Positions 27,298-36,195 of a stretch of 64,000 nt of DNA are shown piece by piece; position 1 is the stretch's first letter; each line of letters opens with the position of its first letter. Source of the DNA: Acinetobacter suaedae. GTDB lineage: Bacteria > Pseudomonadota > Gammaproteobacteria > Pseudomonadales > Moraxellaceae. The stretch spans positions 1,612,001 through 1,676,000 of the forward strand of contig NZ_CP043909.1 in assembly GCF_008630915.1 (NCBI RefSeq). Direction: 5' to 3'. Made by a program: the position numbers and the translations under genes. Under the pieces are notes generated by a model, which did not search any database, was not told where the DNA came from, and saw nothing but the letters and a program-made list of their open reading frames with translations.

Positions 27298-27732
27298 GTG
27301 GCCAAGCAAAAGTTAGCTCGAATCAGTATTACCGTGCCTGAAACTACATTGAATGCACTTGATCAAAAAATCGTAGATCAACACTACGAAAGCCGTTCAC
27401 AAGCGATCTTGGACATGATCAATCGACACTTAATCGATGATCTAGCTAAAAACGATGAAGTGATGGTTGGCACATTAACATTGTTATATGACGTGAGTTT
27501 AAAACCACTGCGAACGCAACTTGTTGATTTGCAGCAACAATACTTAGCTCAGGTGATCAGTTCATTACATATTCAATTGGATGATGACAAAGTTCTACAA
27601 GTCATGTTGATGCAAGGTGTGAGTAGTGATTTGAAAGCCATTAGTCAGCAATTCATTGCATTAAAAGGGGTGATTAAAGGGCATTTGGAATTGATGGATG
27701 CCGTCATGCCACCAATCGCACAAAACACTTAG
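27298..27732 (+). CDS. NikR-like ribbon-helix-helix regulator lacking nickel ligands
   Basis: A 144-aa protein with an N-terminal ribbon-helix-helix (about residues 5-45, RISITVPETTLNALDQ) and a C-terminal ACT-like domain (about 55-130) that matches NikR in YDVSLKPLRTQLVDLQQQ and VISSLHIQLDDDKVLQV. In E. coli NikR the metal ligands are His76, His87, His89 and Cys95. Here the aligned residues are Gln80, His91, Gln93 and Val99, so three of four are absent and nickel sensing is unlikely. The gene starts with GTG, lies between a 41-aa ORF and a solute-binding lipoprotein gene, and is 650 bp from the guanidine operon, so it may sense guanidine or another ligand. Confidence 0.85.
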   Translation: MAKQKLARISITVPETTLNALDQKIVDQHYESRSQAILDMINRHLIDDLAKNDEVMVGTLTLLYDVSLKPLRTQLVDLQQQYLAQVISSLHIQLDDDKVLQVMLMQGVSSDLKAISQQFIALKGVIKGHLELMDAVMPPIAQNT

Positions 27733-27796
27733 GCACATAAAGATTCGTAAAGACGAAAAGTTCTCAATATCAGAGCACAATAGGAGCAAGCATAAG

Positions 27797-28819
27797 ATGA
27801 TCAAAAAAACACTGATTTCAGCATCTGTGCTGACAGCGATTTTTTTAGGGGGCTGTGACAACACAGCAAAAATTCCAGAGTCTAAAGCAAAAACTGAAGG
27901 TAGTACCAACACTAAACCAATCACGATTGGATATAGTGATTGGCCAGGTTGGGTGGCATGGCAAGTAGCAATTGAAAAAGGTTGGTTTAAAGAAGCGGGG
28001 TTAAATGTCGAATTCAAATGGTTCGATTATTCCGCATCAATCAATGCATTTTCTGCCAATCAACTCGATGCTGTTTCTGTATCCAATGGTGATAACTTGG
28101 TGATCGCGTCAGGAGGTACCAAAGGCATCATGATTTTGGCAACCGATTATTCCGCAGGAAATGATGTCATTATTGCCAAAAGTGGAATTAATAATATTGC
28201 TGATTTGAAAGGTAAAAAAATTGCGGTTGAGAAAGGATTGGTTGATCATCACTTACTTAATACGGCTTTAGATGATGCCAAAGTTGCTAATAGTGAAGTC
28301 ACTTTAGTCAATGCTATGACGAATGAGTTACCTCAAGTTTTTGCAAGTCCTGATGTGTCGGCAATTGCAGTTTGGCAACCTGTAGCCAATCAAGCATTAA
28401 AAGCGGTTGCAGGTTCTAAAATCATCTATTCATCCAAAGATAAGCCTGGACTGATTTATGATACTTTGACCGTCAATATGACGCACCTTGCTGCAAATAA
28501 GGAAGATTGGAAAAAAATCATTCAGGTATGGGATAAAACCGTTAAATATATTAATGATCCTGCTACACGAGACGATGCTGTAGCAATCATGGCAAAACGG
28601 GTGGGTTTAGATGCCGCTCAATATGCCCAATTTATTGACGGAACTCATTTACTTGATCTCGAAGCAAATAAGAAGGTATTTACCAAAGCCGATGGTTTTG
28701 ATTCTATCTATGGTTCAAGTTATCACGTCAATGAATTTAATTTTAAAAATGGCGTTTACACCACTAAAGTAGATGTAGATAGTGTGATTTTTCCAACGCT
28801 CGTTGAAGAAATCAAATAA
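27797..28819 (+). CDS. ABC transporter solute-binding lipoprotein (NitT/TauT, SsuA-like)
   Basis: A 340-aa periplasmic binding protein with a lipoprotein signal ending LGGC (Cys near residue 20). The mature protein has the SsuA/THI5 layout: ITIGYSDWPGWVAWQVAIEKGWFKEAGL, written here only in its first part ITIGYSDWPGWVAWQVAIEK, then DAVSVSNGDNL and the LKGKKIAVEKG hinge segment. The ATG at 27797 has TAGGAGC before it. It is cotranscribed with the NikR-like gene. The cognate permease and ATPase are probably those converging on it at 28998-30820. Guanidine or a related nitrogen compound is the likely ligand, by context. Confidence 0.9.
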   Translation: MIKKTLISASVLTAIFLGGCDNTAKIPESKAKTEGSTNTKPITIGYSDWPGWVAWQVAIEKGWFKEAGLNVEFKWFDYSASINAFSANQLDAVSVSNGDNLVIASGGTKGIMILATDYSAGNDVIIAKSGINNIADLKGKKIAVEKGLVDHHLLNTALDDAKVANSEVTLVNAMTNELPQVFASPDVSAIAVWQPVANQALKAVAGSKIIYSSKDKPGLIYDTLTVNMTHLAANKEDWKKIIQVWDKTVKYINDPATRDDAVAIMAKRVGLDAAQYAQFIDGTHLLDLEANKKVFTKADGFDSIYGSSYHVNEFNFKNGVYTTKVDVDSVIFPTLVEEIK

Positions 28820-28872
28820 TTTCTAAAGTGATCACGGCAATCCTTTGTACATTTGATCAATCATTAACCCTT

Positions 28873-28902
28873 AAAAATCTCCCTGAAAATAGGGAGATTT
28901 TT
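28873..28902. terminator. Bidirectional terminator between the binding protein and ABC genes
   Basis: A perfect 12-bp stem (28873-28884 with 28891-28902), 6-nt loop, with A and T ends on each side, 53 bp after the binding protein stop. Confidence 0.88.
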
Positions 28903-28940
28903 ATACATTCATACATGTGAAAAATAATACTTCGATATAA

Positions 28941-28966
28941 AAAACCCACTCTTATAAGTGGGCTTT
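28941..28966 (-). terminator. Terminator of the ABC permease/ATPase operon
   Basis: CCCACT (28945-28950) and AGTGGG (28957-28962) form a compact stem. On the minus strand it is followed by a run of T. It lies about 30 bp beyond the ATPase stop. Confidence 0.75.
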
Positions 28967-28997
28967 GAATTTTTTACTTTATTGACGTATCGGCTTT

Positions 28998-29876
28998 TCA
29001 ATCTTCGCTTACTTTAGTCATACGAGGAATTAACGGCAAATCCTCGAGTGCTGGATCGAGTTGATCTTCATCGGCATGAACCAGTTGATCCACACGTTGA
29101 CGCAATGCTTTAAATTCAGGGCAAAGCATTTGATCTGGATGACGTGGGCGAGGTAAATCTACTTCGATAATTTCTTTAATTTCACCAGGATTGGCTTTCA
29201 GTGCGACGATACGGTCAGCGAGTAAGATCGCTTCATCCATATCATGAGTGACAAAAATAATGGTGATATCAATATTTTGCCATAAATCCATCAAGTGCCG
29301 TTGCATCTTCTGGCGGGTATGTGGATCAAGTGCACCAAATGGTTCATCCATCAATAAAATTTTAGGTTCATTCACTAATGCTCTAGCAATCGCAACACGC
29401 TGTTTCATTCCACCAGAGAGTTGATGAGGATACTGATTTTCATATTTTTCTAAGCCGATAATATTAATCCATTCTCGTGCTTGAGCCTCTGCCGTACTAT
29501 CACTTTGTCCCTTCATTTTTGGACCAAACATCACATTTTCTTTGACGGTTTTCCACGGAAACAGTGTATATCCTTGAAACACCATACCGCGCTCAGGACT
29601 AGGACCCATGATCGGTTGTCCATCAATCAAAATCTCTCCACCTGAATAAGAATCAAGTCCAGCAACAATCCGACTGAACGTTGACTTACCACAGCCAGAA
29701 GGACCGATCACACAAATAAACTCACGTTTATGAATCTTTAAATCAATTTGATTTAAAACAGTTCGTTCAGTTTTACCGTGTTTGAAGCTTTGCGTGAGTT
29801 GTTTCGCTTCTAAGATGACAGCACGTTCATAAATATGATCAAAATATTCACGAGCATTGAAATGGGTATTTGTCAT
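28998..29876 (-). CDS. ABC transporter ATP-binding protein (NitT/TauT type)
   Basis: A 292-aa ATPase with Walker A GPSGCGKST, Q-loop VFQGYTLFPW, signature LSGGMKQR, Walker B ILLMDEPFGALD and the switch histidine in IFVTHDMDEAI. It closely follows the SsuB/TauB pattern for sulfonate, taurine or nitrate-type importers. The ATG at 29876 is chosen because AGGAG precedes it by 7 nt and it overlaps the permease stop (TAATG). Its partners would be the permease just upstream and the binding lipoprotein at 27797. Confidence 0.93.
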   Translation of the reverse strand: MTNTHFNAREYFDHIYERAVILEAKQLTQSFKHGKTERTVLNQIDLKIHKREFICVIGPSGCGKSTFSRIVAGLDSYSGGEILIDGQPIMGPSPERGMVFQGYTLFPWKTVKENVMFGPKMKGQSDSTAEAQAREWINIIGLEKYENQYPHQLSGGMKQRVAIARALVNEPKILLMDEPFGALDPHTRQKMQRHLMDLWQNIDITIIFVTHDMDEAILLADRIVALKANPGEIKEIIEVDLPRPRHPDQMLCPEFKALRQRVDQLVHADEDQLDPALEDLPLIPRMTKVSED

Positions 29877-30820
29877 TAGTGTGCTCCTGATTTCCATTTA
29901 AAAAGCTGCTGTCCAAATTTCATTAAAATGACATCACAGATCAGACCAATCACACCAATGATGAGGATGGCTGCATAAACATTGTCAAAATTCTGGTAAC
30001 GTGCTTGCTGGGTGATAAACCATGTTATACCTGATGTACTCCCAATCAACTCAGCAACGATCAAATAAGTCCATGCCCAGCCCAGTAAAACTCTCAAATC
30101 TCGATAAATCTCTGGCAAGGCAGCAGGAATTACCACATGAAATAAGCTCTTGGTTTTGTTCGTGCCAAGGGTAAAACCCGCTTCAATTAAACTGCGATCG
30201 ACCAATCGAGTGGTATTGGCAATAATTAAAACCTGTTGAAATAACGTACCAATGATAATGATGGCTATTTTTGGTGCATCATTGATACCTAATATAGCAA
30301 CAGCTAAAGCACCAAAGGCAGGGGCAGGCAAATAACGGAAAAATTCAACAAACGGCTCTGTAAGTTGTGAAATTGTCTTAGAAAAACCGCATAAAATCCC
30401 CAAAGGTATACCGATGAGCGATGAGATAAAAAATGCAGTGAAGACCAGTTTAATACTGTGCCAAAGACTTTCATGAAACCATGGTGCATTGACTTGAACG
30501 GGTGGCGTCGTAAATGCAGTGACAAGGGCTTTGGCAACTTCATGAGGAGCAGGCAAATAAATGGGGTTGACTAAGATTCCTTGAGGTGGCTTTAAACCAT
30601 GATCTACAGCACTTTGTGCTTCAGAATAAAACACTTCTTTGGCAATACGACTATCAATCTGTAGATATGCCACGCTGCCTGTATCCGTAATTTTGACTTG
30701 CGGGTGCCATAGAAATGGCAAATAACTCACAGCACACCACAACAAAATTGGTATTAAAAATGACCCGAGACCAAATAACACTTTGTTGGTTTGGCTGAGT
30801 TCGCGCGCAACGTAACTCAT
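29876..30820 (-). CDS. ABC transporter permease (NitT/TauT type)
   Basis: A 314-aa inner membrane permease with about six hydrophobic segments and the cytosolic EAA loop that contacts the ATPase (EAGFTLGTNKTKSLFHVVIP). A hydrophilic stretch of about 75 residues (40-115) between the first two membrane segments makes it longer than SsuC-like permeases (about 260 aa) and probably lies in the periplasm. It is the first gene of the minus-strand operon, behind a sigma-54-type promoter at 30870-30885. Confidence 0.92.
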   Translation of the reverse strand: MSYVARELSQTNKVLFGLGSFLIPILLWCAVSYLPFLWHPQVKITDTGSVAYLQIDSRIAKEVFYSEAQSAVDHGLKPPQGILVNPIYLPAPHEVAKALVTAFTTPPVQVNAPWFHESLWHSIKLVFTAFFISSLIGIPLGILCGFSKTISQLTEPFVEFFRYLPAPAFGALAVAILGINDAPKIAIIIIGTLFQQVLIIANTTRLVDRSLIEAGFTLGTNKTKSLFHVVIPAALPEIYRDLRVLLGWAWTYLIVAELIGSTSGITWFITQQARYQNFDNVYAAILIIGVIGLICDVILMKFGQQLFKWKSGAH

Positions 30821-30869
30821 ATTGTTTGCCTCTTAATATTACATTTTTTATAAAACGTAATACTGTTTA

Positions 30870-30885
30870 AGCAAAATGAGTGCCA
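30870..30885 (-). promoter_or_regulatory. Sigma-54 promoter of the ABC permease/ATPase operon
   Basis: On the minus strand the sequence reads TGGCACTCATTTTGCT, which keeps complete -24 (TGGCAC) and -12 (TTGCT) boxes in the correct register. The expected start is near 30859, giving a leader of about 40 nt. Confidence 0.8.
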
Positions 30886-30941
30886 AGGAGATTCAAATTC
30901 AAGTTGAGCTTTTATTAAATCGCTATTTTTAAATTACTTTA

Positions 30942-30956
30942 TGATAATAATTATCA
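30942..30956. promoter_or_regulatory. Fur box upstream of the PepSY operon
   Basis: TGATAAT-A-ATTATCA is a perfect 7-1-7 Fur inverted repeat, and the surrounding 19 bases match the Fur consensus at 16 positions. It lies about 105 bp before the first gene of the PepSY operon, implying iron repression. Confidence 0.85.
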
Positions 30957-31059
30957 TTATTGTTATTTTTATTAGTTTTGTGTATGCTCCAAGCAATTTT
31001 TTAATCATAGATTAAGGTGGGGATGATCCTGAATAGTCCTCACCACTATTGGTATCGTT

Positions 31060-31407
31060 ATGACTATTGAAGCATCAATTCCCTTCGTCGCCACTAAGAC
31101 CATCTCCAAAAAGACTATTCAACGATCAGCTTTGATTAAATATCGTTTGATGGTCTTATCTCGCTTTGTATTGGCAATTTTTGGTGGCTACTACTTTTCA
31201 GCGATCGCAGCAATGCTGATTGTATATTTATTTCCGACTGAACCTTTAAAAGCAAATGCAGTTTTAAGCGTCACCATGCTGGCTTTTATCATTCATTGTG
31301 CTTTGTTCATTTGGGTCTTTATGGTCAATTCAACGCTTAAAGTCTGGCTCTCTGTAGTATTACCGAGTGTATTGATGACACTGATCTATTTATCGTTACA
31401 AGGGTGA
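31060..31407 (+). CDS. DUF3649-like small membrane protein of an iron-uptake operon
   Basis: A 115-aa protein with three hydrophobic segments (about residues 35-55, 65-85 and 92-112) after a polar N-terminus. The layout and position, directly before a PepSY_TM protein and a DUF3325-like protein, fit the DUF3649 family found beside siderophore receptors. Its role is unknown; it probably assists the ferric reductase. The gene is separated by only 4 bp from the next one and lies behind a Fur box. Confidence 0.8.
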   Translation: MTIEASIPFVATKTISKKTIQRSALIKYRLMVLSRFVLAIFGGYYFSAIAAMLIVYLFPTEPLKANAVLSVTMLAFIIHCALFIWVFMVNSTLKVWLSVVLPSVLMTLIYLSLQG

Positions 31408-31411
31408 CATC

Positions 31412-33106
31412 ATGCGTACTGATGGTAAAAATGAGGGACCACGCCAATCGATGTCTTGGCTGCATACTTGGGCGAGTTTACTGCTAGGTTGGTTGTTATA
31501 TGCAGTATTTTTAACAGGAACGTTGAGCTTCTTCCAAAATGAAATTACTGTTTGGATGAAACCAGAGCTACACCAATCTGTAAATACAGTTTCACAGCAA
31601 CAACAACTGAGTCATGCCTTGGCATATTTGAATCAGAAAGGTCAAAATGCTGAGAGTTGGAATATTCGTTTTGCCAATGAAAGACAACCTGCCATTATGC
31701 TAAATATCCGCCAAGCGGGTGAGGAGCGACGACGTGGTGGAGAGATTTACTTAGATACGCAAACAGGCCAAGAGATTAAGGCGAGAGAAACTAGAGGTGG
31801 TGCTTTTCTCTATCGTTTCCATTTTGAGCTATATGGCATGCCGCGTATTTGGGGACGCTGGATTGTCGGTATCGCAACACTACTGATGTTTGTCGCTATC
31901 ATTAGCGGGATTATCACGCATAAAAAGATTTTCAAAGATTTTTTTACTTTCCGACCTGCCAAAGGGCAACGTTCATGGCTGGATGCGCATAATGCGACGG
32001 CGGTTTTTGCTTTACCTTTTCACATCATGATTACTTTTAGTGGTTTATTGCTGCTGATGCATTTGTTTATGCCTTGGGCGATGAATACACATTATGGCGA
32101 TGTGCGCAGTTTCTATCAGATTCTCAATCAACCTGTTGCTCAAACACCTGAACAAGCCCGTTTACTGGAAGAACAAAAACAAAAAGGGTTGCTGACAGGA
32201 CGAGGAAATCGTGGCGGTGGTCGTGTTGAATCAGTGCAAGAAAATAAGCCTGTCGAGGCGGCAGAAATGGTTAATTTAACTGCGTTGACGAAGACTGTTC
32301 AACACAGTTGGTTAAACAATCCCATCTCTTCGATCAGGGTCAATAAACCCAATACTGTAGAAGCCGAAATACAATATAACGCTATGCGTACCACAACGTT
32401 AATGGATCGAGAAAGTATCCCGTCATTAAAATTCAATGCGGTAACTGGTCGAGAAATAGACGAGGCGAAACCTGTCAATTCAACTCCAAAAGCGATTTAT
32501 ACCTTAGTGACATGGCTTCATATGGCACATGGCGTAGATTCAGTTTTACGTTGGTTGTTATTTTTATCAGGCGTGTTAGGTACAATGATGATCGCATCTG
32601 GACTTATTCTATGGGGGGTTAAACGCGCACCAGATGTTCAAAAGTTGGGCTACAAACCTGTCGGACATCGTGTGGTTGAAGTTTTAAATATTGCAGCGAT
32701 TACAGGATTACCAATTACTTGTGCTTCATATTTTTTTGCCAATCGATTGATTCCAGCTCAAATTGTTGAACGCTCACCAATTGAAATTAAGGTATTTTTT
32801 ATCACTTGGTTGTTGTGTTTAGTCCATGCTGCAATTCGCCAGCATCGTCCTGCATGGTTGGAGCAACTCGCTTTGGCTGCGGTCATGTTTTTATTGATTC
32901 CAATACTCAATGTCTTAACTGGAGGCATGCCACTCTGGAAAAGTATCTATCTTGGTCAATGGATGATTGCAAGCTTTGATCTCGTTTCGATCACTTTAGG
33001 ACTAATCTTTATTTACGCTTACTACAAGCTAAAACGGTATCAAGGCTTACCGATCAAGAAAAAAGCACAGCCTAAAAATAAGACTGCACAGGAGTCTATT
33101 GAATGA
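31412..33106 (+). CDS. PepSY_TM domain protein, probable ferrisiderophore reductase
   Basis: A 564-aa inner membrane protein of the PepSY_TM family, opening with SWLHTWASLLLGWLLYAVFL and containing about seven further hydrophobic segments. Conserved histidines that may ligate heme occur near membrane segments (for example RFHFELYG, LPFHIMITFSG and WLHMAHGVD). Relatives transfer electrons to periplasmic ferric siderophores. A short Gly/Arg-rich insertion (LTGRGNRGGGRVES) lies in the periplasmic part. The Fur box upstream and the small partner genes on both sides support an iron role. Confidence 0.9.
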   Translation: MRTDGKNEGPRQSMSWLHTWASLLLGWLLYAVFLTGTLSFFQNEITVWMKPELHQSVNTVSQQQQLSHALAYLNQKGQNAESWNIRFANERQPAIMLNIRQAGEERRRGGEIYLDTQTGQEIKARETRGGAFLYRFHFELYGMPRIWGRWIVGIATLLMFVAIISGIITHKKIFKDFFTFRPAKGQRSWLDAHNATAVFALPFHIMITFSGLLLLMHLFMPWAMNTHYGDVRSFYQILNQPVAQTPEQARLLEEQKQKGLLTGRGNRGGGRVESVQENKPVEAAEMVNLTALTKTVQHSWLNNPISSIRVNKPNTVEAEIQYNAMRTTTLMDRESIPSLKFNAVTGREIDEAKPVNSTPKAIYTLVTWLHMAHGVDSVLRWLLFLSGVLGTMMIASGLILWGVKRAPDVQKLGYKPVGHRVVEVLNIAAITGLPITCASYFFANRLIPAQIVERSPIEIKVFFITWLLCLVHAAIRQHRPAWLEQLALAAVMFLLIPILNVLTGGMPLWKSIYLGQWMIASFDLVSITLGLIFIYAYYKLKRYQGLPIKKKAQPKNKTAQESIE

Positions 33107-33438
33107 CTGCTTTGTTATTGTGGTGTGTTTGTTTTGTCGGATTGTCGAGTCTGGCTTGTGTGATGGCGAAGCACCAACGTGAGATTTTCTCAAGCCCAGT
33201 CAATCAACGAAATTTTCGTTTATTTCAAATTGTAGGTTGGGGGTTGCTGATTGTATCTGCGGGACTCGCTGCATATTTTAAAGGCATCTCAATTGGTTTG
33301 TCAGAATGGTTAGGATGTGTCGGTTTTGCAGCTTTGGCGGTCGGATTGTTATTGACCTATTCGCCTAAAAAGATATTGAAAGCGAATGCTATGGTCGCAG
33401 TGCTATTTCTGATTTTATTGATTATACACTTGCTATAG
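33103..33438 (+). CDS. DUF3325-like small membrane protein
   Basis: A 111-aa protein with about four hydrophobic segments, starting 4 nt before the stop of the PepSY gene (ATGA overlap), so it is translationally coupled to it. The family is regularly found third in PepSY iron-reductase operons. Function is unknown. Confidence 0.82.
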   Translation: MTALLLWCVCFVGLSSLACVMAKHQREIFSSPVNQRNFRLFQIVGWGLLIVSAGLAAYFKGISIGLSEWLGCVGFAALAVGLLLTYSPKKILKANAMVAVLFLILLIIHLL

Positions 33439-33462
33439 CATTGATATATGTACGTCATAAAC

Positions 33463-33493
33463 AAAGCGTTAAAAGCTAAGCTTTTAACGCTTT
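33463..33493. terminator. Bidirectional terminator after the PepSY operon
   Basis: A perfect palindrome with 15-bp arms (33463-33477 and 33479-33493) around a single base, in the gap between convergent genes, with A/T ends. Confidence 0.85.
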
Positions 33494-33511
33494 GAGACAG
33501 AGTTTAAACTA

Positions 33512-34498
33512 TCACTTTTTAACAATTAGAACCAATTTTCCAACGTGTTTACCTTGCTGTAATAATTCATGAGCTTGACGGGCATTTTCAAGATCAAAGG
33601 ATTGATAAAGTATCGGTTTGAGTTGTCCTTTTGAAATTAAAGGCCAAACTTTTTCCTGAAGGGCAGACATAACTTCAGCTTTGGCTGTAGCAGATTGAGA
33701 ACGTAACGTTGCGCCAGTATGCGTAAGACGTTTTGCCAACATTGGGAAAATGTTGACTTTCTCTGCAAGCCCTTTCAAGACACCAATTTGTAAAATAGTG
33801 CCATTCATCGCCGCAACTTCATAGTTTTTCTGAATATAATCGCCTGCAATAATATCTAAAACAAAGTCAACGCCATGACCATTGGTATGCTTTTTAACTT
33901 CTTCAACAAAATCCTGTTGCTTATAATTAATGGCAACATCAGCGCCAATTTCTAAACTTGCTTGTTGGTGTGCGGCACTAGAAACTGTTGTAAAAATTTG
34001 AGTTGCGCCAAAGGCTCGTGTCAACATGGTTGCGGTGGTTCCAATACCTGAAGTACCACCATGAATCAGAATAGAACTATTTTCTCTAAATTTTGCATGT
34101 TGAAACAGATGAGACCAAACTGTCATAAAGGTTTCAAGCAAAATTCCACCTTCTACCAAGGTTAAACCTTCTGGAATAAATAAAACATTATCTTGATGAG
34201 CAACCACATATTCAGCATAACCACCGCCTGGTACCAAAGCACATACTTCATCACCAACTTTGAACTTACGAACAGATGCGCCTACTTCTTTAACTACCCC
34301 CGAAACCTCTAAACCTGGGATGTCTGTTACACCAGGAGGTGGGGCATATAACCCTTGACGTTGCATCACATCTGGGCCGTTAATGCCTGCTGCAACCACT
34401 TCGATTAAGACACCATCATCGCTTAGCTCAGGAATAGGTCGTTCACTTACGGCAATAACTTCAGGACCGCCTGCACCGTTAAATGTAATACATTTCAT
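33512..34498 (-). CDS. NADPH:quinone oxidoreductase / zinc-free MDR family protein
   Basis: A 328-aa medium-chain dehydrogenase/reductase with an N-terminal GroES-like half (MKCITFNGAGGPEVI, GINGPDVMQRQGLY) and a Rossmann half with ILIHGGTSGIGTTATML, in place of the usual AxxGxxG. It lacks the cysteine cluster of zinc alcohol dehydrogenases, as quinone oxidoreductases (QOR/PIG3 type) do. The ATG at 34498 is chosen because similarity begins there and AAGGAAAAG precedes it. Stand-alone gene with no informative neighbours. Confidence 0.9.
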   Translation of the reverse strand: MKCITFNGAGGPEVIAVSERPIPELSDDGVLIEVVAAGINGPDVMQRQGLYAPPPGVTDIPGLEVSGVVKEVGASVRKFKVGDEVCALVPGGGYAEYVVAHQDNVLFIPEGLTLVEGGILLETFMTVWSHLFQHAKFRENSSILIHGGTSGIGTTATMLTRAFGATQIFTTVSSAAHQQASLEIGADVAINYKQQDFVEEVKKHTNGHGVDFVLDIIAGDYIQKNYEVAAMNGTILQIGVLKGLAEKVNIFPMLAKRLTHTGATLRSQSATAKAEVMSALQEKVWPLISKGQLKPILYQSFDLENARQAHELLQQGKHVGKLVLIVKK

Positions 34499-34686
34499 AA
34501 ATGTCTTTTCCTTATCATGTCTTAAATAGGTTATTTGATGAATAATGGGAGTAGAACAAATCACTACATTGCAGAGTTGCTCCAATGATGTGGCATGCGT
34601 AAAGACAACTATAAGATTAAAGCGAACTTTATAGCCAATAATAAAAATTAAAATTTTGAAAAGTTATTTTAGTAGGTGTTGGAAAT

Positions 34687-34850
34687 ATGCAAGCAGAAGT
34701 AGATATAAAATCAGTAGTGAAACGTAAAACGATTTCAGCTTTATTTATTTTTCCACCAAAGTTGTTAAAGATGGAAATTTGATTAGTGGTCAGAATCCAT
34801 TTTCGGCACGTGTTACTGCTGAAGCAATTATTGAGGCATTGGAAATCTAA
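34687..34850 (+). pseudogene. Remnant of a DJ-1/PfpI family gene
   Basis: Bases 34761-34850 encode VVKDGNLISGQNPFSARVTA followed by EAIIEALEI and a stop, which is the typical C-terminus of DJ-1/PfpI (type 1 glutamine amidotransferase-like) proteins. No start or upstream domain is in frame. A short ORF from 34687 runs in another frame and stops at about 34782. The remaining part of the 429-bp gap (34499-34927) holds no other gene I can support. Confidence 0.6.
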
Positions 34851-34927
34851 TTATTAGAATTTAAGAAAACACAGCACATGTCTCCAATCTATCTTGATTT
34901 AAAACTGTGCTGTGGTTGAGGTTAAAG

Positions 34928-36118
34928 TTAAAAAGCTGCAATCCCAGTCTGCGCACGGCCTAAAATGAGTGCATGTACGTCATGAGTACCTTCATAAGTA
35001 TTGACGACTTCGAGATTCACGAGATGGCGAGCCACACCAAACTCATCGCTAATCCCATTACCACCAAGCATATCTCTAGCTAGACGAGCAATATCAAGTG
35101 CTTTACCACAATTATTGCGTTTAATTAGTGAAGTTGCTTCAACAGAGGCAATTCCTTCATCTTTCATTCGACCAAAACGGAGTGCAACCTGTAAACCTAA
35201 AGCAATTTCAGTTTGCATATCGGCAAGTTTCTTTTGAATAAGTTGATTTGCAGCAAGAGGTTTACCAAACTGTTTCCGGTCAAGCGTATATTGACGGGCA
35301 GTGTGCCAACAGAATTCTGCCGCACCTATTACTCCCCAGGCAATACCATAACGGGCACTGTTTAAACAGGTAAAAGGACCTTTTAACCCTCGTACTTCTG
35401 GAAAGGCATTTTCTTCCGGTACAAAAACATTATCCATAACAATTTCACCGGTAATTGAAGCACGCAAACCGACTTTACCGTGAATGGCTGGAGCAGACAG
35501 TCCTTGCCAGCCTTTTTCTAAAATAAAACCGCGAATCGCCCCAACATTGCCTTCAACCGAAACTTCTTTTGCCCACACCACAAATACATCAGCAATAGGA
35601 CTATTGGTAATCCACATTTTGTTACCACTTAAACGATAACCACCTTCTACTTTTTTTGCTCGCGTTACCATGCTCCCCGGATCTGAGCCATGATCAGGCT
35701 CAGTTAAACCGAAACAACCAATCCATTCACCTGACGCAAGTTTAGGCAGGTATTTCTGCTTTTGTTCTTCTGTTCCAAACTCATTAATCGGCACCATGAC
35801 CAATGAACTTTGTACGCTTGCCATAGAGCGATAGCCCGAATCAACCCGTTCAATTTCACGAGCGATTAAACCATAACTGACATAGTTTAAACCCGCACCA
35901 CCATATTGCTCTGGAATAGTTGGTCCAAGTAGGCCCAATTCACCCATTTCCCTAAAAATACGAGGATCGGTTGTTTCATTCCGGAATTGATCAAGCACTC
36001 TTGGCATCAGTTTGTTCTGGCAAAATGCATGCGCAGTATCCCGGATCATGCGTTCATCTTCAGTGAGTTGCTGCTCAATTAAAAAAGGATCATTCCAGTT
36101 AAACTCTACGCGGCTCAT
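34928..36118 (-). CDS. gcdH: Glutaryl-CoA dehydrogenase
   Basis: A 396-aa FAD enzyme oxidising and decarboxylating glutaryl-CoA to crotonyl-CoA. Family signatures are [35 protein letters not shown], the Arg-rich [16 protein letters not shown] segment, [16 protein letters not shown] and the catalytic Glu in [16 protein letters not shown]. These are specific to GcdH among acyl-CoA dehydrogenases. It is divergent from a class III CoA-transferase that probably makes its substrate. The ribosome binding site AAGGA lies before the ATG. A long perfect hairpin lies in its leader region (36168-36195). Confidence 0.95.
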   Translation of the reverse strand: MSRVEFNWNDPFLIEQQLTEDERMIRDTAHAFCQNKLMPRVLDQFRNETTDPRIFREMGELGLLGPTIPEQYGGAGLNYVSYGLIAREIERVDSGYRSMASVQSSLVMVPINEFGTEEQKQKYLPKLASGEWIGCFGLTEPDHGSDPGSMVTRAKKVEGGYRLSGNKMWITNSPIADVFVVWAKEVSVEGNVGAIRGFILEKGWQGLSAPAIHGKVGLRASITGEIVMDNVFVPEENAFPEVRGLKGPFTCLNSARYGIAWGVIGAAEFCWHTARQYTLDRKQFGKPLAANQLIQKKLADMQTEIALGLQVALRFGRMKDEGIASVEATSLIKRNNCGKALDIARLARDMLGGNGISDEFGVARHLVNLEVVNTYEGTHDVHALILGRAQTGIAAF

Positions 36119-36167
36119 TATTTATTCCTTCATGTTTATTTTATAAAAATTCCTAAATATTTTTTTT

Positions 36168-36195
36168 AAACTTAGCTCCCTTGGGAGCTAAGTTT
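36168..36195 (-). other. Perfect inverted repeat in the gcdH leader
   Basis: 13-bp arms (AAACTTAGCTCCC and complement) separated by only 2 bp, 50-77 bp upstream of the gcdH start. The T-run needed for a terminator is missing in both directions, so an operator or leader hairpin is more likely. Confidence 0.5.

Noticed and set aside
27298..27732. Calling this gene nikR
   Set aside because: Three of the four nickel ligands are missing and no nickel transport or urease genes are nearby.
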